DNA of 64,000 bases from Noviherbaspirillum massiliense JC206 (GTDB taxonomy: Bacteria; Pseudomonadota; Gammaproteobacteria; Burkholderiales; Burkholderiaceae_D), in NCBI RefSeq assembly GCF_000312045.1, contig NZ_HE978634.1, positions 2,344,380 to 2,408,379 of the forward strand, written 5' to 3'. A model generated the notes under the pieces. It worked only from the letters and a program-made list of their open reading frames with translations, was not told where the DNA came from and ran no database searches. Both the position numbers and the translations under genes were made by a program. Shown piece by piece: positions 56,855 to 64,000 of this stretch. Numbering within the stretch: the first letter of the stretch is position 1; each line of letters begins with the position of its first letter.

Positions 56855-56886
56855 TAAAAAACCCCGCGGCGTGTGCCAGCGGGGTT
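56855..56886 (-). terminator. Leftward terminator of the comEA-like gene
   Basis: AACCCCGC (56860-56867) pairs with GCGGGGTT (56879-56886); read leftward, six U follow (56860-56855). Confidence 0.85.
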
Positions 56887-56905
56887 GAGTCGAAAGGAAG
56901 ACAGC

Positions 56906-57361
56906 TTACTTCGAGGCCTTGTCTTTCTTGGCGTCTTTTGCGTCGGAAGCCTTCGTGCTCCTATCAGCAGATTTGGCGTCTGCCGCCTTGGACTCCTTCT
57001 TGCCCGCGTCGGCTGTCGGCTGCGCTTCCTTCGTGTCCTTGGCTGCGGCGGCCTTCTGCTTGTCCTTGGCGGCTGATGCCGAAGTGCCGGGCTTGGATTG
57101 CCCATTGACGGTCAATCCGGACTCAGACAGCTTGGCTGCATTCTTGTCACCGATGCCCTTTACCCGCTTTTCGAAATCGGCCCAGTCCTTGAAATCCCCG
57201 CCCTTCTTGCGTTCATCGAGAATGGCTTTGGACGTTTTCGGTCCGATGCCCTTGACGCTGTCTAAGGCTGCCTGGTCCGCCTTGTTGACGTCGACTTGCG
57301 CGAATGCAAAACCCATTGTCGCAACCAACGTCGCAACTGCCAGCAAGAGTTTCCTGAACAT
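56906..57361 (-). CDS. ComEA-like helix-hairpin-helix protein
   Basis: 151 aa. Signal peptide (MFRKLLLAVATLVATMGFAF, cleavage after FAQ), one ComEA-type HhH domain (about 23-80; VDVNKADQAALDSVKGIGPK, DWADFEKRVKGIGDKNAAKL), then a low-complexity tail rich in Ala, Lys, Asp and Ser (about 85-151). It should bind DNA in the periplasm, as in competence, but the long charged tail is unusual. Followed by a terminator. Confidence 0.85.
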   Translation of the reverse strand: MFRKLLLAVATLVATMGFAFAQVDVNKADQAALDSVKGIGPKTSKAILDERKKGGDFKDWADFEKRVKGIGDKNAAKLSESGLTVNGQSKPGTSASAAKDKQKAAAAKDTKEAQPTADAGKKESKAADAKSADRSTKASDAKDAKKDKASK

Positions 57362-57471
57362 TGATCTCTCCTAAAGTAGTTAGGGATGCGTTTCAAGCGC
57401 GGAGAAAACCGACGCTAAGATCTCTAACGGCCTGATGCTGTAGCGGTTGACAACGAGGCGTGACATCCATA

Positions 57472-58401
57472 TCAGCCGAATAATTCCTCCCGGGTAACAG
57501 TTGCCGTACCCAGCTTGCCCACCACGATACCACCGGCACGATTGGCGATCGAAACTGCTTCCTTCAGATCCATACCCGTACCCAGCATGGTCGCCAAGGT
57601 TGCGATCACGGTATCGCCGGCACCTGACACGTCGTAGACTTCGCGAGCCATCGTGGGGAAATGGTGCACTTCCTCCGCCGTGTACAGCGTCATGCCTTCT
57701 TCGGAACGCGTCAGCAGCAAGGCTTCGAGCTCGAGTTCCGCCCGCAGCCGCTGCGCCTTTTCCGTCAACTCCTGTTCGCTTTTCCATGAACCCACGACCT
57801 GCTTGAGTTCCGACTTGTTCGGGGTCAGGATCGATGCGCCCTTGTAGCGCAGGAAATCATCACCCTTCGGATCGACCAGTATGCGTTTTCCAAGCTGCCT
57901 TGCCGCTTCGATCATGTGCACCACATTCACCAGGCTGCCCTTGGCATAGTCCGACAGCACGATCACTTCATACTCAGGCAACAGGGCATTGAACTGCGTC
58001 AGCTTGTCCCGCAACACGGTGTCGGTAGGAGGCGCTTCAAAATCAATGCGCAGCAATTGCTGCTGCCTGCCGATCACGCGCAGCTTGATGATGGTCGATA
58101 CCAACGCATCCCGGTTCAGGTAGCTGTTGACATTCAGTGCGGCGAGCAATTGCTCCACCGTATCGCCTGCCTCATCCTTGCCGACGACGCCGAGCAGGCC
58201 GGCACGCGCGCCGAGCGCGACCGCGTTGCGCGCAACGTTCGCAGCGCCGCCAAGGCGCTCTTCGCGCCGCTCGATGCGTACCACAGGCACCGGCGCCTCC
58301 GGCGAGATCCGGCTTACATCACCGAACCAGTAGCGGTCGAGCATCACATCCCCGACGACCAGGATGCGCGGCGCATTCTTCGAATTTTCGGAGGTGGTCA
58401 T
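57472..58401 (-). CDS. rfaE1: D-glycero-beta-D-manno-heptose-7-phosphate kinase
   Basis: 309 aa, only the kinase (PfkB/ribokinase-type) half of E. coli HldE; the adenylyltransferase domain is separate in this lineage. RILVVGDVMLDRYWFGDVSR, EERLGGAANVARNAVALGA, and the catalytic EVYDVSGAGDTVIATLATML. It makes heptose 1,7-bisphosphate for ADP-heptose and LPS inner core. Starts 2 bases after the ugd stop. Confidence 0.93.
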   Translation of the reverse strand: MTTSENSKNAPRILVVGDVMLDRYWFGDVSRISPEAPVPVVRIERREERLGGAANVARNAVALGARAGLLGVVGKDEAGDTVEQLLAALNVNSYLNRDALVSTIIKLRVIGRQQQLLRIDFEAPPTDTVLRDKLTQFNALLPEYEVIVLSDYAKGSLVNVVHMIEAARQLGKRILVDPKGDDFLRYKGASILTPNKSELKQVVGSWKSEQELTEKAQRLRAELELEALLLTRSEEGMTLYTAEEVHHFPTMAREVYDVSGAGDTVIATLATMLGTGMDLKEAVSIANRAGGIVVGKLGTATVTREELFG

Positions 58402-58403
58402 GT

Positions 58404-59777
58404 TCAAACCCTGGTCAGCACCGAGCGGCCGATACCGTGATATTCGAACCCGGCATCCGCCATGAATTCCGGTTCGAACAAATTGCGGCCGTCGAATACG
58501 ATCGGAGTCTTGAGCAGGGATTTGACACGGTCGAAATCGGGGCTGCGGAAAGCCTTCCATTCGGTCACGATTACCAGCGCATCGGCATCATGCAGTGCAT
58601 CCATCGGACTCTCGCTGAAGCGGATGCGCTCAAGCGCATCAGGCTTGTCCGCAAAGTCGAGGGCAAGCACCCGCCTTGCTTCGTCCATCGCAACCGGATC
58701 ATGCACTGCCACCGTGGCGCCGCGGCGCAGCAACTGGCTCAGCAGGACGCGGGACGAGGCTTCTCGCATGTCGTCGGTATTCGGTTTGAAAGCCAGGCCC
58801 CAGACAGCGACGTGCCGACCCGACAAATCTTCGCCGAAGCGGGCAACGATCTTCTTGCCGAGTACCTGCTTCTGATGATGATTGACGGCTTCCACCGCGC
58901 GCAGGATCAGGAGTTCCTGATCATATTCGCGCGCAGTGCGCTCCAGCGCCTGCACATCCTTCGGGAAGCAGGAGCCGCCGTAGCCGCAGCCTGCGTACAG
59001 GAAGCTGTAACCGATGCGCGGATCCGAGCCGATGCCCTGACGCACCGCTTCGATGTCGGCCCCGACCCGGTCGGCCAGATTGGCAAGCTCGTTCATGAAC
59101 GAAATGCGGGTCGCCAGCATGGCATTTGCCGCGTACTTGGTGAACTCGGCGGAGCGCACGTCCATCCAGAAGGTACGCTCATGGTTTCGGTTGAAGGGCT
59201 TGTAGAGCTTCTTCATCAGCTCCTGCGCCTGGTGACCTTCCGGCGTTTCCTCGCAACCGATGACGATGCGGTCGGGCCGCATGAAGTCCTCAACTGCTGC
59301 GCCCTCCTTCAGGAATTCCGGATTCGAGACGACAGAGAACGGCAGCTCTTTGCCGCGCGCCTGCAATTCCTCGCGGACGGCTGCACGCACCTTGTCCGCG
59401 GTCCCCACCGGAACCGTGGATTTGTCCACGACCACCTTGAATCCGCTCATATGCTTGCCGATGTTGCGGGCTGCGGCCAGCACATATTTCAAGTCGGCCG
59501 AACCGTCTTCGTCGGGCGGCGTGCCTACGGCGATGAACTGGATATCGCCATGGGCCACGCTGGCAGCGATATCCGTCGAAAATTTCAGGCGGCCGGCTGC
59601 GTGGTTGCGCGCGACAATATCGGACAAGCCTGGCTCATGGATCGGAATTCCTCCGCTGTTCAGAATATCGATCTTGGCCTGATCGACGTCGAGGCAAAAG
59701 ACATCGTTGCCCACTTCCGCCAGGCAGGCGCCTGTGACTAGACCGACATAACCTGTGCCGATAATCGTTATCTTCAT
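58404..59777 (-). CDS. ugd: UDP-glucose 6-dehydrogenase
   Basis: 457 aa. NAD motif [20 protein letters not shown], the family motif [14 protein letters not shown], the catalytic Cys in [16 protein letters not shown], and the C-terminal Rossmann domain [19 protein letters not shown]. Oxidises UDP-glucose to UDP-glucuronate, a precursor of aminoarabinose and surface polysaccharides, consistent with the ArnT-like gene elsewhere in the window. Co-directional with lapB (46 bases) and rfaE1 (2 bases). Confidence 0.95.
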   Translation of the reverse strand: MKITIIGTGYVGLVTGACLAEVGNDVFCLDVDQAKIDILNSGGIPIHEPGLSDIVARNHAAGRLKFSTDIAASVAHGDIQFIAVGTPPDEDGSADLKYVLAAARNIGKHMSGFKVVVDKSTVPVGTADKVRAAVREELQARGKELPFSVVSNPEFLKEGAAVEDFMRPDRIVIGCEETPEGHQAQELMKKLYKPFNRNHERTFWMDVRSAEFTKYAANAMLATRISFMNELANLADRVGADIEAVRQGIGSDPRIGYSFLYAGCGYGGSCFPKDVQALERTAREYDQELLILRAVEAVNHHQKQVLGKKIVARFGEDLSGRHVAVWGLAFKPNTDDMREASSRVLLSQLLRRGATVAVHDPVAMDEARRVLALDFADKPDALERIRFSESPMDALHDADALVIVTEWKAFRSPDFDRVKSLLKTPIVFDGRNLFEPEFMADAGFEYHGIGRSVLTRV

Positions 59778-59823
59778 GATGGTAGTTTGATTGAATGCCG
59801 GCACCCGTGAGCGCCGGACGGGT

Positions 59824-60999
59824 TTAAGTCATGACGTTGAGTTCTTCGGTGCGTCGCGGCGGATAGGTTTCCCACTGGCTGCAGCCCGGGCATTGCCAAT
59901 AGAACTGGCGTGCCTTGAAGCCACAGTGGCTGCACTGGTAGCGCGCCAGCTTCTGGGTATAGCCGTGCACCAGGTCTTTCACCAGCGAGAGTTCCGGCCG
60001 CACTTCCGGCGAGGCATTCAGCAGACGCCCTTCCAGCATCTTGTCGAGTCCGAGCAGGGTCGGGGTCCGCCGCAATTCATTGCTGACCAGCTGGTTCGCG
60101 GCTTCGACACCGTCCATTTCCAGCACGGCCTTGAAAACCACTTCGAGCAGGTCGATGGACGGTGCCTCCGTCAGATAGAACTTGAGCAGGTTCACGCCTT
60201 CCAAGGGCCGGCCGACTGCCCGGTATCCATCCATGAGGCGCTGGGCGACCAGCGCCACATGCGGCACGCTCTGGTGCTCGACGCGCCGCCATGCCAGCAA
60301 GGCTGCTTCGATGTCGCCCCTGGCAAGTTGGGCATCGCCCATGAGGATGCTGGCACGGGCATTCTTGCGGTCGGCGTGCAGCGCCTTTTCCAGCAAGTCC
60401 AGAGCCGCGTCTGGATGCGTATGCACCAGTTCGTCCTGAGCCAGCTCGCAGTAGAACTGGGATATTTCCTTTTGCCGCCCGCCGGCACCGGATTCCTGCA
60501 GGGCACGGGCAGCGTCGATGGCGCGGGTCCAGTCCTTTTCGCGCTGGTAGATTTCGAGCAGAGCCCTGCGCGCCTGCGCGCCATACTGAGTGTCGACCAG
60601 CAGGTTGAAAGTTTCCTCGGCCCTGTCGAGCAAACCGGCTTTCAGGTAATCCTGCCCGAGTTCGTATTGGGAATGGACTTGGTATTCCAGCGGCAGGTCG
60701 GGCCGGGCCAGCAGATTCTGGTGCACGCGGATGGCGCGCTCGATCTCGCCACGGCGGCGAAACAGATTGCCGAGCGCGAAATGCAGCTCGACGGTTTCCG
60801 GATCCAGCGTGACGATTTCGATAAAGGCGTCGATCGCTTTGTCGGGCTGCTCGTTCAACAGGAAATTCAATCCCTTGAAATATCCTTTAGGGAGACTGCG
60901 CGATTCGGATACCAGCTGCTTGATATCAATGCGCGCTGCAATCCAGCCAAGGCTGAAAAAGATAGGGATGCTGAGCAGCCACCAGGTTTCGAATTCCAT
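59824..60999 (-). CDS. lapB: Lipopolysaccharide assembly protein LapB (YciM)
   Basis: 391 aa. N-terminal membrane helix ([20 protein letters not shown]), cytoplasmic TPR array (about 40-350, for example [20 protein letters not shown]), and a C-terminal rubredoxin-like metal domain ([20 protein letters not shown], two CxxC). It recruits FtsH to degrade LpxC and so limits LPS synthesis. Starts 22 bases after lapA. Confidence 0.95.
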   Translation of the reverse strand: MEFETWWLLSIPIFFSLGWIAARIDIKQLVSESRSLPKGYFKGLNFLLNEQPDKAIDAFIEIVTLDPETVELHFALGNLFRRRGEIERAIRVHQNLLARPDLPLEYQVHSQYELGQDYLKAGLLDRAEETFNLLVDTQYGAQARRALLEIYQREKDWTRAIDAARALQESGAGGRQKEISQFYCELAQDELVHTHPDAALDLLEKALHADRKNARASILMGDAQLARGDIEAALLAWRRVEHQSVPHVALVAQRLMDGYRAVGRPLEGVNLLKFYLTEAPSIDLLEVVFKAVLEMDGVEAANQLVSNELRRTPTLLGLDKMLEGRLLNASPEVRPELSLVKDLVHGYTQKLARYQCSHCGFKARQFYWQCPGCSQWETYPPRRTEELNVMT

Positions 61000-61021
61000 G
61001 CAGTTGTATAAATCGTTGCAG

Positions 61022-61342
61022 TTACTTGTTGATATTGATGATGCTATCGGGCGGCGGGGGCTGGAGGCGGGACATGCGCTCGGCTTCGGTTTCTTTTTGC
61101 ATCGTCTCGATGGTTTTCTTGTGCCGGTTCAGGTTGCGCCGGTGACGGAATACGGTTGGCATCATGCCAAGCACCCCGAGCGCTGCGCCAGCGACAAAGA
61201 AGCCGAGCAGCAGCAGCACCAGAGGCCCACGCAGTTCGTAGTCAAAGAAGAACCTGAGCGCGACTTCCTGCGTATTCTTCAAGGCAAAGCCAAAGAACAC
61301 GAGAAAAAGGATGACCGCAACAATTCTCGAAATGATTTTCAT
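61022..61342 (-). CDS. lapA: Lipopolysaccharide assembly protein LapA (DUF1049)
   Basis: 106 aa. Two helices (about 4-22 and 42-64) in the DUF1049 pattern FFGFALKNTQEVALRFFFDY and VLLLLGFFVAGAALGVLGMM, then a cytoplasmic coiled-coil tail (HRRNLNRHKKTIETMQKETE). Partner of LapB. A strong leftward terminator (61514-61544) separates it from ihfB, so lapAB has its own promoter, possibly the TACAAT-like -10 at 61427-61432. Confidence 0.92.
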   Translation of the reverse strand: MKIISRIVAVILFLVFFGFALKNTQEVALRFFFDYELRGPLVLLLLGFFVAGAALGVLGMMPTVFRHRRNLNRHKKTIETMQKETEAERMSRLQPPPPDSIININK

Positions 61343-61513
61343 GGCTCCGATTCCTTATCGATCGTTTTGCCTGTGCATTGCATGCTCCCTCCAGCAGGCA
61401 GGACGTGCCGGATGACAGAAGGTGAAATTGTACGTGAAACGAAGTTCGGGTGACGAATGGTGTTGCCCCAATTCAAGCGGTGTGCGTACGATTCGCCATC
61501 AAAAATGCAGCTC

Positions 61514-61544
61514 AAAAAAAACGGCATCCGTAGCGGATGCCGTT
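61514..61544 (-). terminator. Leftward terminator between ihfB and lapA
   Basis: AACGGCATCCG (61520-61530) pairs with CGGATGCCGTT (61534-61544); leftward a U-run of seven follows. It ends the rpsA-ihfB transcript. Confidence 0.9.
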
Positions 61545-61564
61545 CCGATTTGCGCAGCAACGAC

Positions 61565-61870
61565 TCAATCTTCCTTGATTGGCTGCCCGACCATGGCGTC
61601 GACGCGCTCCCGCAATTCCTTGCCAGGCTTGAAATGTGGCACCCGCTTTTCGGGAACCATCACCTTGTCGCCTGATTTCGGATTGCGACCGATGCGCGGC
61701 GGACGGCTGTTCAGGGCAAAGCTGCCAAAGCCACGAATCTCGATGCGCTGGCCGCTTGCCAGCGCATCGGCCATTGCATCGAGAATTGTCTTGACCGCGT
61801 AATCCGCATCTTTTGCCACCAGTTGCGGATAACGCTCGGCCAGACGGGCAATCAGCTCCGACTTAGTCAT
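61565..61870 (-). CDS. ihfB: Integration host factor subunit beta
   Basis: 101 aa. [20 protein letters not shown], the DNA-binding beta-arm [24 protein letters not shown] (in two parts) and the saddle [15 protein letters not shown]. Heterodimer with IhfA; bends DNA. Follows rpsA by 12 bases, the conserved order. Confidence 0.97.
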   Translation of the reverse strand: MTKSELIARLAERYPQLVAKDADYAVKTILDAMADALASGQRIEIRGFGSFALNSRPPRIGRNPKSGDKVMVPEKRVPHFKPGKELRERVDAMVGQPIKED

Positions 61871-61882
61871 TTGACGCTCGAC

Positions 61883-63592
61883 TTACTGCTTGTTGTCGAG
61901 CTTCGCCTTCAACAGCGCGCCCAGGCTGGTGGTGCCGGAAGCCGCATTGGCATCAGCCGACATCTTCTGCATGGCTTCCTGGGTTTCGACGTTGTCTTTG
62001 GCCTTGATCGACAACTGGATGCTGCGCGACTTGCGGTCGATGTTGATGATCATTGCCTCAACCTTGTCGCCAACCTTCAGGTGAGTGCCGGCATCTTCCA
62101 CGCGGTCGCGGGAGATTTCGGACGCACGCAGATAGCCTTCGACTTCGTCGGTCAACTGGATCACTGCGCCCTTCGGCTCGACCGACTTGACGGTGCCGGA
62201 AACGACCGCACCCTTGTCATTCATTGCAGTGAAGTTGTTGAACGGATCGCCTTCGAGCTGCTTGACGCCCAGCGAAACGCGCTCGCGCTCCACGTCGATG
62301 GCCAGCACGACAGCTTCCAGTTCGTCGCCCTTCTTGAACTTGCGCACGGCTTCTTCGCCAGCTTCCGTCCAGGACAGGTCGGACAGATGCACCAGGCCGT
62401 CGATATTGCCCGGCAGGCCGATGAACACGCCGAAGTCGGTGATCGACTTGATCGCGCCCTTGACCTTGTCGCCCTTCTTGTGGGTGGCGGCGAAGTCTTC
62501 CCACGGATTCGGCTTGCACTGCTTCATGCCGAGGGAGATACGGCGACGCTCTTCGTCGATTTCCAGAACCATGACTTCGACTTCGTCGCCCAGCTGGACA
62601 ACCTTGCTCGGAGCCACGTTCTTGTTGGTCCAATCCATTTCGGATACGTGCACCAGGCCTTCGATGCCCTGCTCGACTTCAACGAATGCGCCGTAGTCGG
62701 TCAGGTTGGTCACCTTGCCGAACAGACGGGTGCCCGGCGGATAGCGACGGGACAGGCCGGTCCAGGGATCGTCACCCAATTGCTTGACGCCCAGCGAAAC
62801 GCGGTTCTTTTCCTGATCGTACTTGAGGACCTTGGCAGTGATTTCCTGGCCGACGGACAGCACTTCGGACGGGTGACGGACACGGCGCCACGCGAGGTCG
62901 GTGATGTGCAGCAGGCCGTCGATGCCACCGAGGTCGACGAACGCGCCGTAGTCGGTAATGTTCTTGACGACGCCGGTCACCACGGTGCCTTCCTTCAGGG
63001 TTTCCATCAGCTTGGCGCGCTCTTCGCCCATTGATGCTTCGATAACGGCGCGACGCGACAGCACAACGTTGTTGCGCTTGCGGTCAAGCTTGATGACCTT
63101 GAATTCCAGGGTCTTGCCTTCGTACGGCGTGGTGTCCTTGACCGGACGGGTATCGACCAGCGAACCCGGCAGGAAGGCGCGGATGCCGTTGGTCAGGACG
63201 GTCAGGCCGCCCTTGACTTTGCCATTCACTGTACCGGTGACCAGCTCGCCGGACTCCATCGCCTTTTCCAGCGAGAGCCACGATGCGAGGCGCTTGGCCT
63301 TGTCGCGCGACAGGATGGTGTCGCCGAAGCCGTTTTCGAGTGATTCGATGGCAACGGTGACGAAATCCCCTACGTTGACTTCGAGTTCGCCGTTATCATT
63401 CTTGAATTCGTCGATTGGAATGAACGCTTCGGATTTCAGGCCGGCGTTGACGACGACGAAGTTGTAGTCGACGCGAACGACCTCAGCCGAAATCACTTCG
63501 CCGGAACGCATATCCTGGCGCGACAGCGATTCCTCGAAGAGAGCGGCAAAACTTTCGTTACCAGAGGTAGAGGAAGCAGGAACTGTAGACAT
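61883..63592 (-). CDS. rpsA: 30S ribosomal protein S1
   Basis: 569 aa starting [20 protein letters not shown], with six S1 OB-fold repeats; repeats 3-6 show the strong [16 protein letters not shown] pattern ([60 protein letters not shown]). It binds mRNA for translation initiation. Upstream is cmk and downstream ihfB. Confidence 0.97.
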   Translation of the reverse strand: MSTVPASSTSGNESFAALFEESLSRQDMRSGEVISAEVVRVDYNFVVVNAGLKSEAFIPIDEFKNDNGELEVNVGDFVTVAIESLENGFGDTILSRDKAKRLASWLSLEKAMESGELVTGTVNGKVKGGLTVLTNGIRAFLPGSLVDTRPVKDTTPYEGKTLEFKVIKLDRKRNNVVLSRRAVIEASMGEERAKLMETLKEGTVVTGVVKNITDYGAFVDLGGIDGLLHITDLAWRRVRHPSEVLSVGQEITAKVLKYDQEKNRVSLGVKQLGDDPWTGLSRRYPPGTRLFGKVTNLTDYGAFVEVEQGIEGLVHVSEMDWTNKNVAPSKVVQLGDEVEVMVLEIDEERRRISLGMKQCKPNPWEDFAATHKKGDKVKGAIKSITDFGVFIGLPGNIDGLVHLSDLSWTEAGEEAVRKFKKGDELEAVVLAIDVERERVSLGVKQLEGDPFNNFTAMNDKGAVVSGTVKSVEPKGAVIQLTDEVEGYLRASEISRDRVEDAGTHLKVGDKVEAMIINIDRKSRSIQLSIKAKDNVETQEAMQKMSADANAASGTTSLGALLKAKLDNKQ

Positions 63593-63732
63593 AAAAGTAA
63601 AAGGGTTAGCCAATTTGCCAGCGGGATGTGGCAAACATTGGGTTAGGTTAATCAACACCCGGCGGGATGCTGCGCGCATCTACCGGGCACCAACGGCACA
63701 ACTGACAACAAATCGAATGACACTCTTGCGCA

Positions 63733-64000
63733 TCAACGCGCGCCATGCCTCGCAGCGGTGAACCAACTGAGCACTTGTTCGACTGCCTCGTCGGCAGTCA
63801 TCGCGGAAGTATCCAGCACGAGCGCCCCTTCTGCGGGCTTGAGCGGGGCAACAGCACGATTGGCGTCGCGCGCGTCACGCTCCTTCAAATCTTTTAGAAG
63901 GTCGTCCATATTAGCAGGAAAACCCTTGTCAATCAATTGCTTATAGCGCCTGTCGGCACGTGCTTCGACGCTTGCTGTAAGAAAAACCTTGAGCAGTGCG
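63733..64000 (-). CDS. cmk: Cytidylate kinase, 3' part (cut by window edge)
   Basis: The last 88 codons: [20 protein letters not shown], then [20 protein letters not shown] and [20 protein letters not shown]. These are the C-terminal LID and end of bacterial CMP kinase. It lies 140 bases upstream of rpsA, the usual cmk-rpsA order. Confidence 0.92.
   Translation of the reverse strand, partial: ALLKVFLTASVEARADRRYKQLIDKGFPANMDDLLKDLKERDARDANRAVAPLKPAEGALVLDTSAMTADEAVEQVLSWFTAARHGAR

Noticed and set aside
58137..59741. A 534-codon open frame antisense to rfaE1 and ugd
   Set aside because: Spans two convincing genes and has no recognisable domain.

Overview
The window looks like chromosome of a GC-rich betaproteobacterium of the Burkholderiales, most likely Oxalobacteraceae (Herminiimonas/Noviherbaspirillum-like). 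The assignment is inferred from protein character and gene order: cmk-rpsA-ihfB-lapA-lapB-ugd-rfaE1-comEA-cysM, trxA-rho-rpmE2, zapA-6S RNA, and groESL under a CIRCE element. I see no prophage, insertion sequence, CRISPR array or plasmid function. Most genes are vertical, housekeeping-type genes, with a few accessory or decaying patches.

Layout. 1-1.7 kb: TauE-like exporter (cut by the edge), EVE protein, 6S RNA, zapA, a ZapB-like coiled coil and tRNA-Ala. 1.8-5.5 kb: YitT and hemolysin-III membrane proteins, then a decaying patch. This patch holds a nitronate monooxygenase pseudogene, an intact hemerythrin behind a well-placed FNR/ANR box, and a DUF2249 remnant. 5.6-11.7 kb: addBA recombination nuclease. 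12-14.3 kb: trxA, rho, rpmE2. 14.4-21 kb: ArnT-like glycosyltransferase, MATE transporter, several very small proteins and a poly-glycine lipoprotein. 21-26.5 kb: KimA-like permease, tRNA-Leu, 5'-nucleotidase, and a membrane nucleotide cyclase paired with a duplicated-module lipoprotein. 26.6-31.1 kb: maeB, then a rubrerythrin-rubredoxin-reductase operon. 31.2-34.2 kb: thiL-pgpA, pncC, pyrF.

34.3-42 kb: a dense envelope-maintenance block. LemA and two TPM proteins face DUF2167, a site-2 protease, a DUF898 (YjgN) protein and an M48 protease, with PBP4 just upstream. 42-48.2 kb: PAP2 phosphatase, Kdo hydroxylase, groESL, a YlqF-type GTPase and a deacetylase. 48.5-53.5 kb: a translationally coupled MoxR-DUF58-transglutaminase-MltB operon. 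53.7-64 kb: YaeQ, DUF1415, an HTH protein with repeated upstream half-sites, cysM, a ComEA-like protein, LPS genes (rfaE1, ugd, lapAB), ihfB, rpsA and the 3' part of cmk.

Together the accessory content points to redox and NO/peroxide defence (hemerythrin, rubrerythrin system, thioredoxin) and to outer-membrane and cell-wall quality control. The most interesting under-described units are the LemA/TPM/protease block, the cyclase-lipoprotein pair, the split rubrerythrin operon with a nested palindrome upstream, and the HTH gene with its half-sites. All coordinates were read by eye. Family calls rest on motif recognition, not on database searches.
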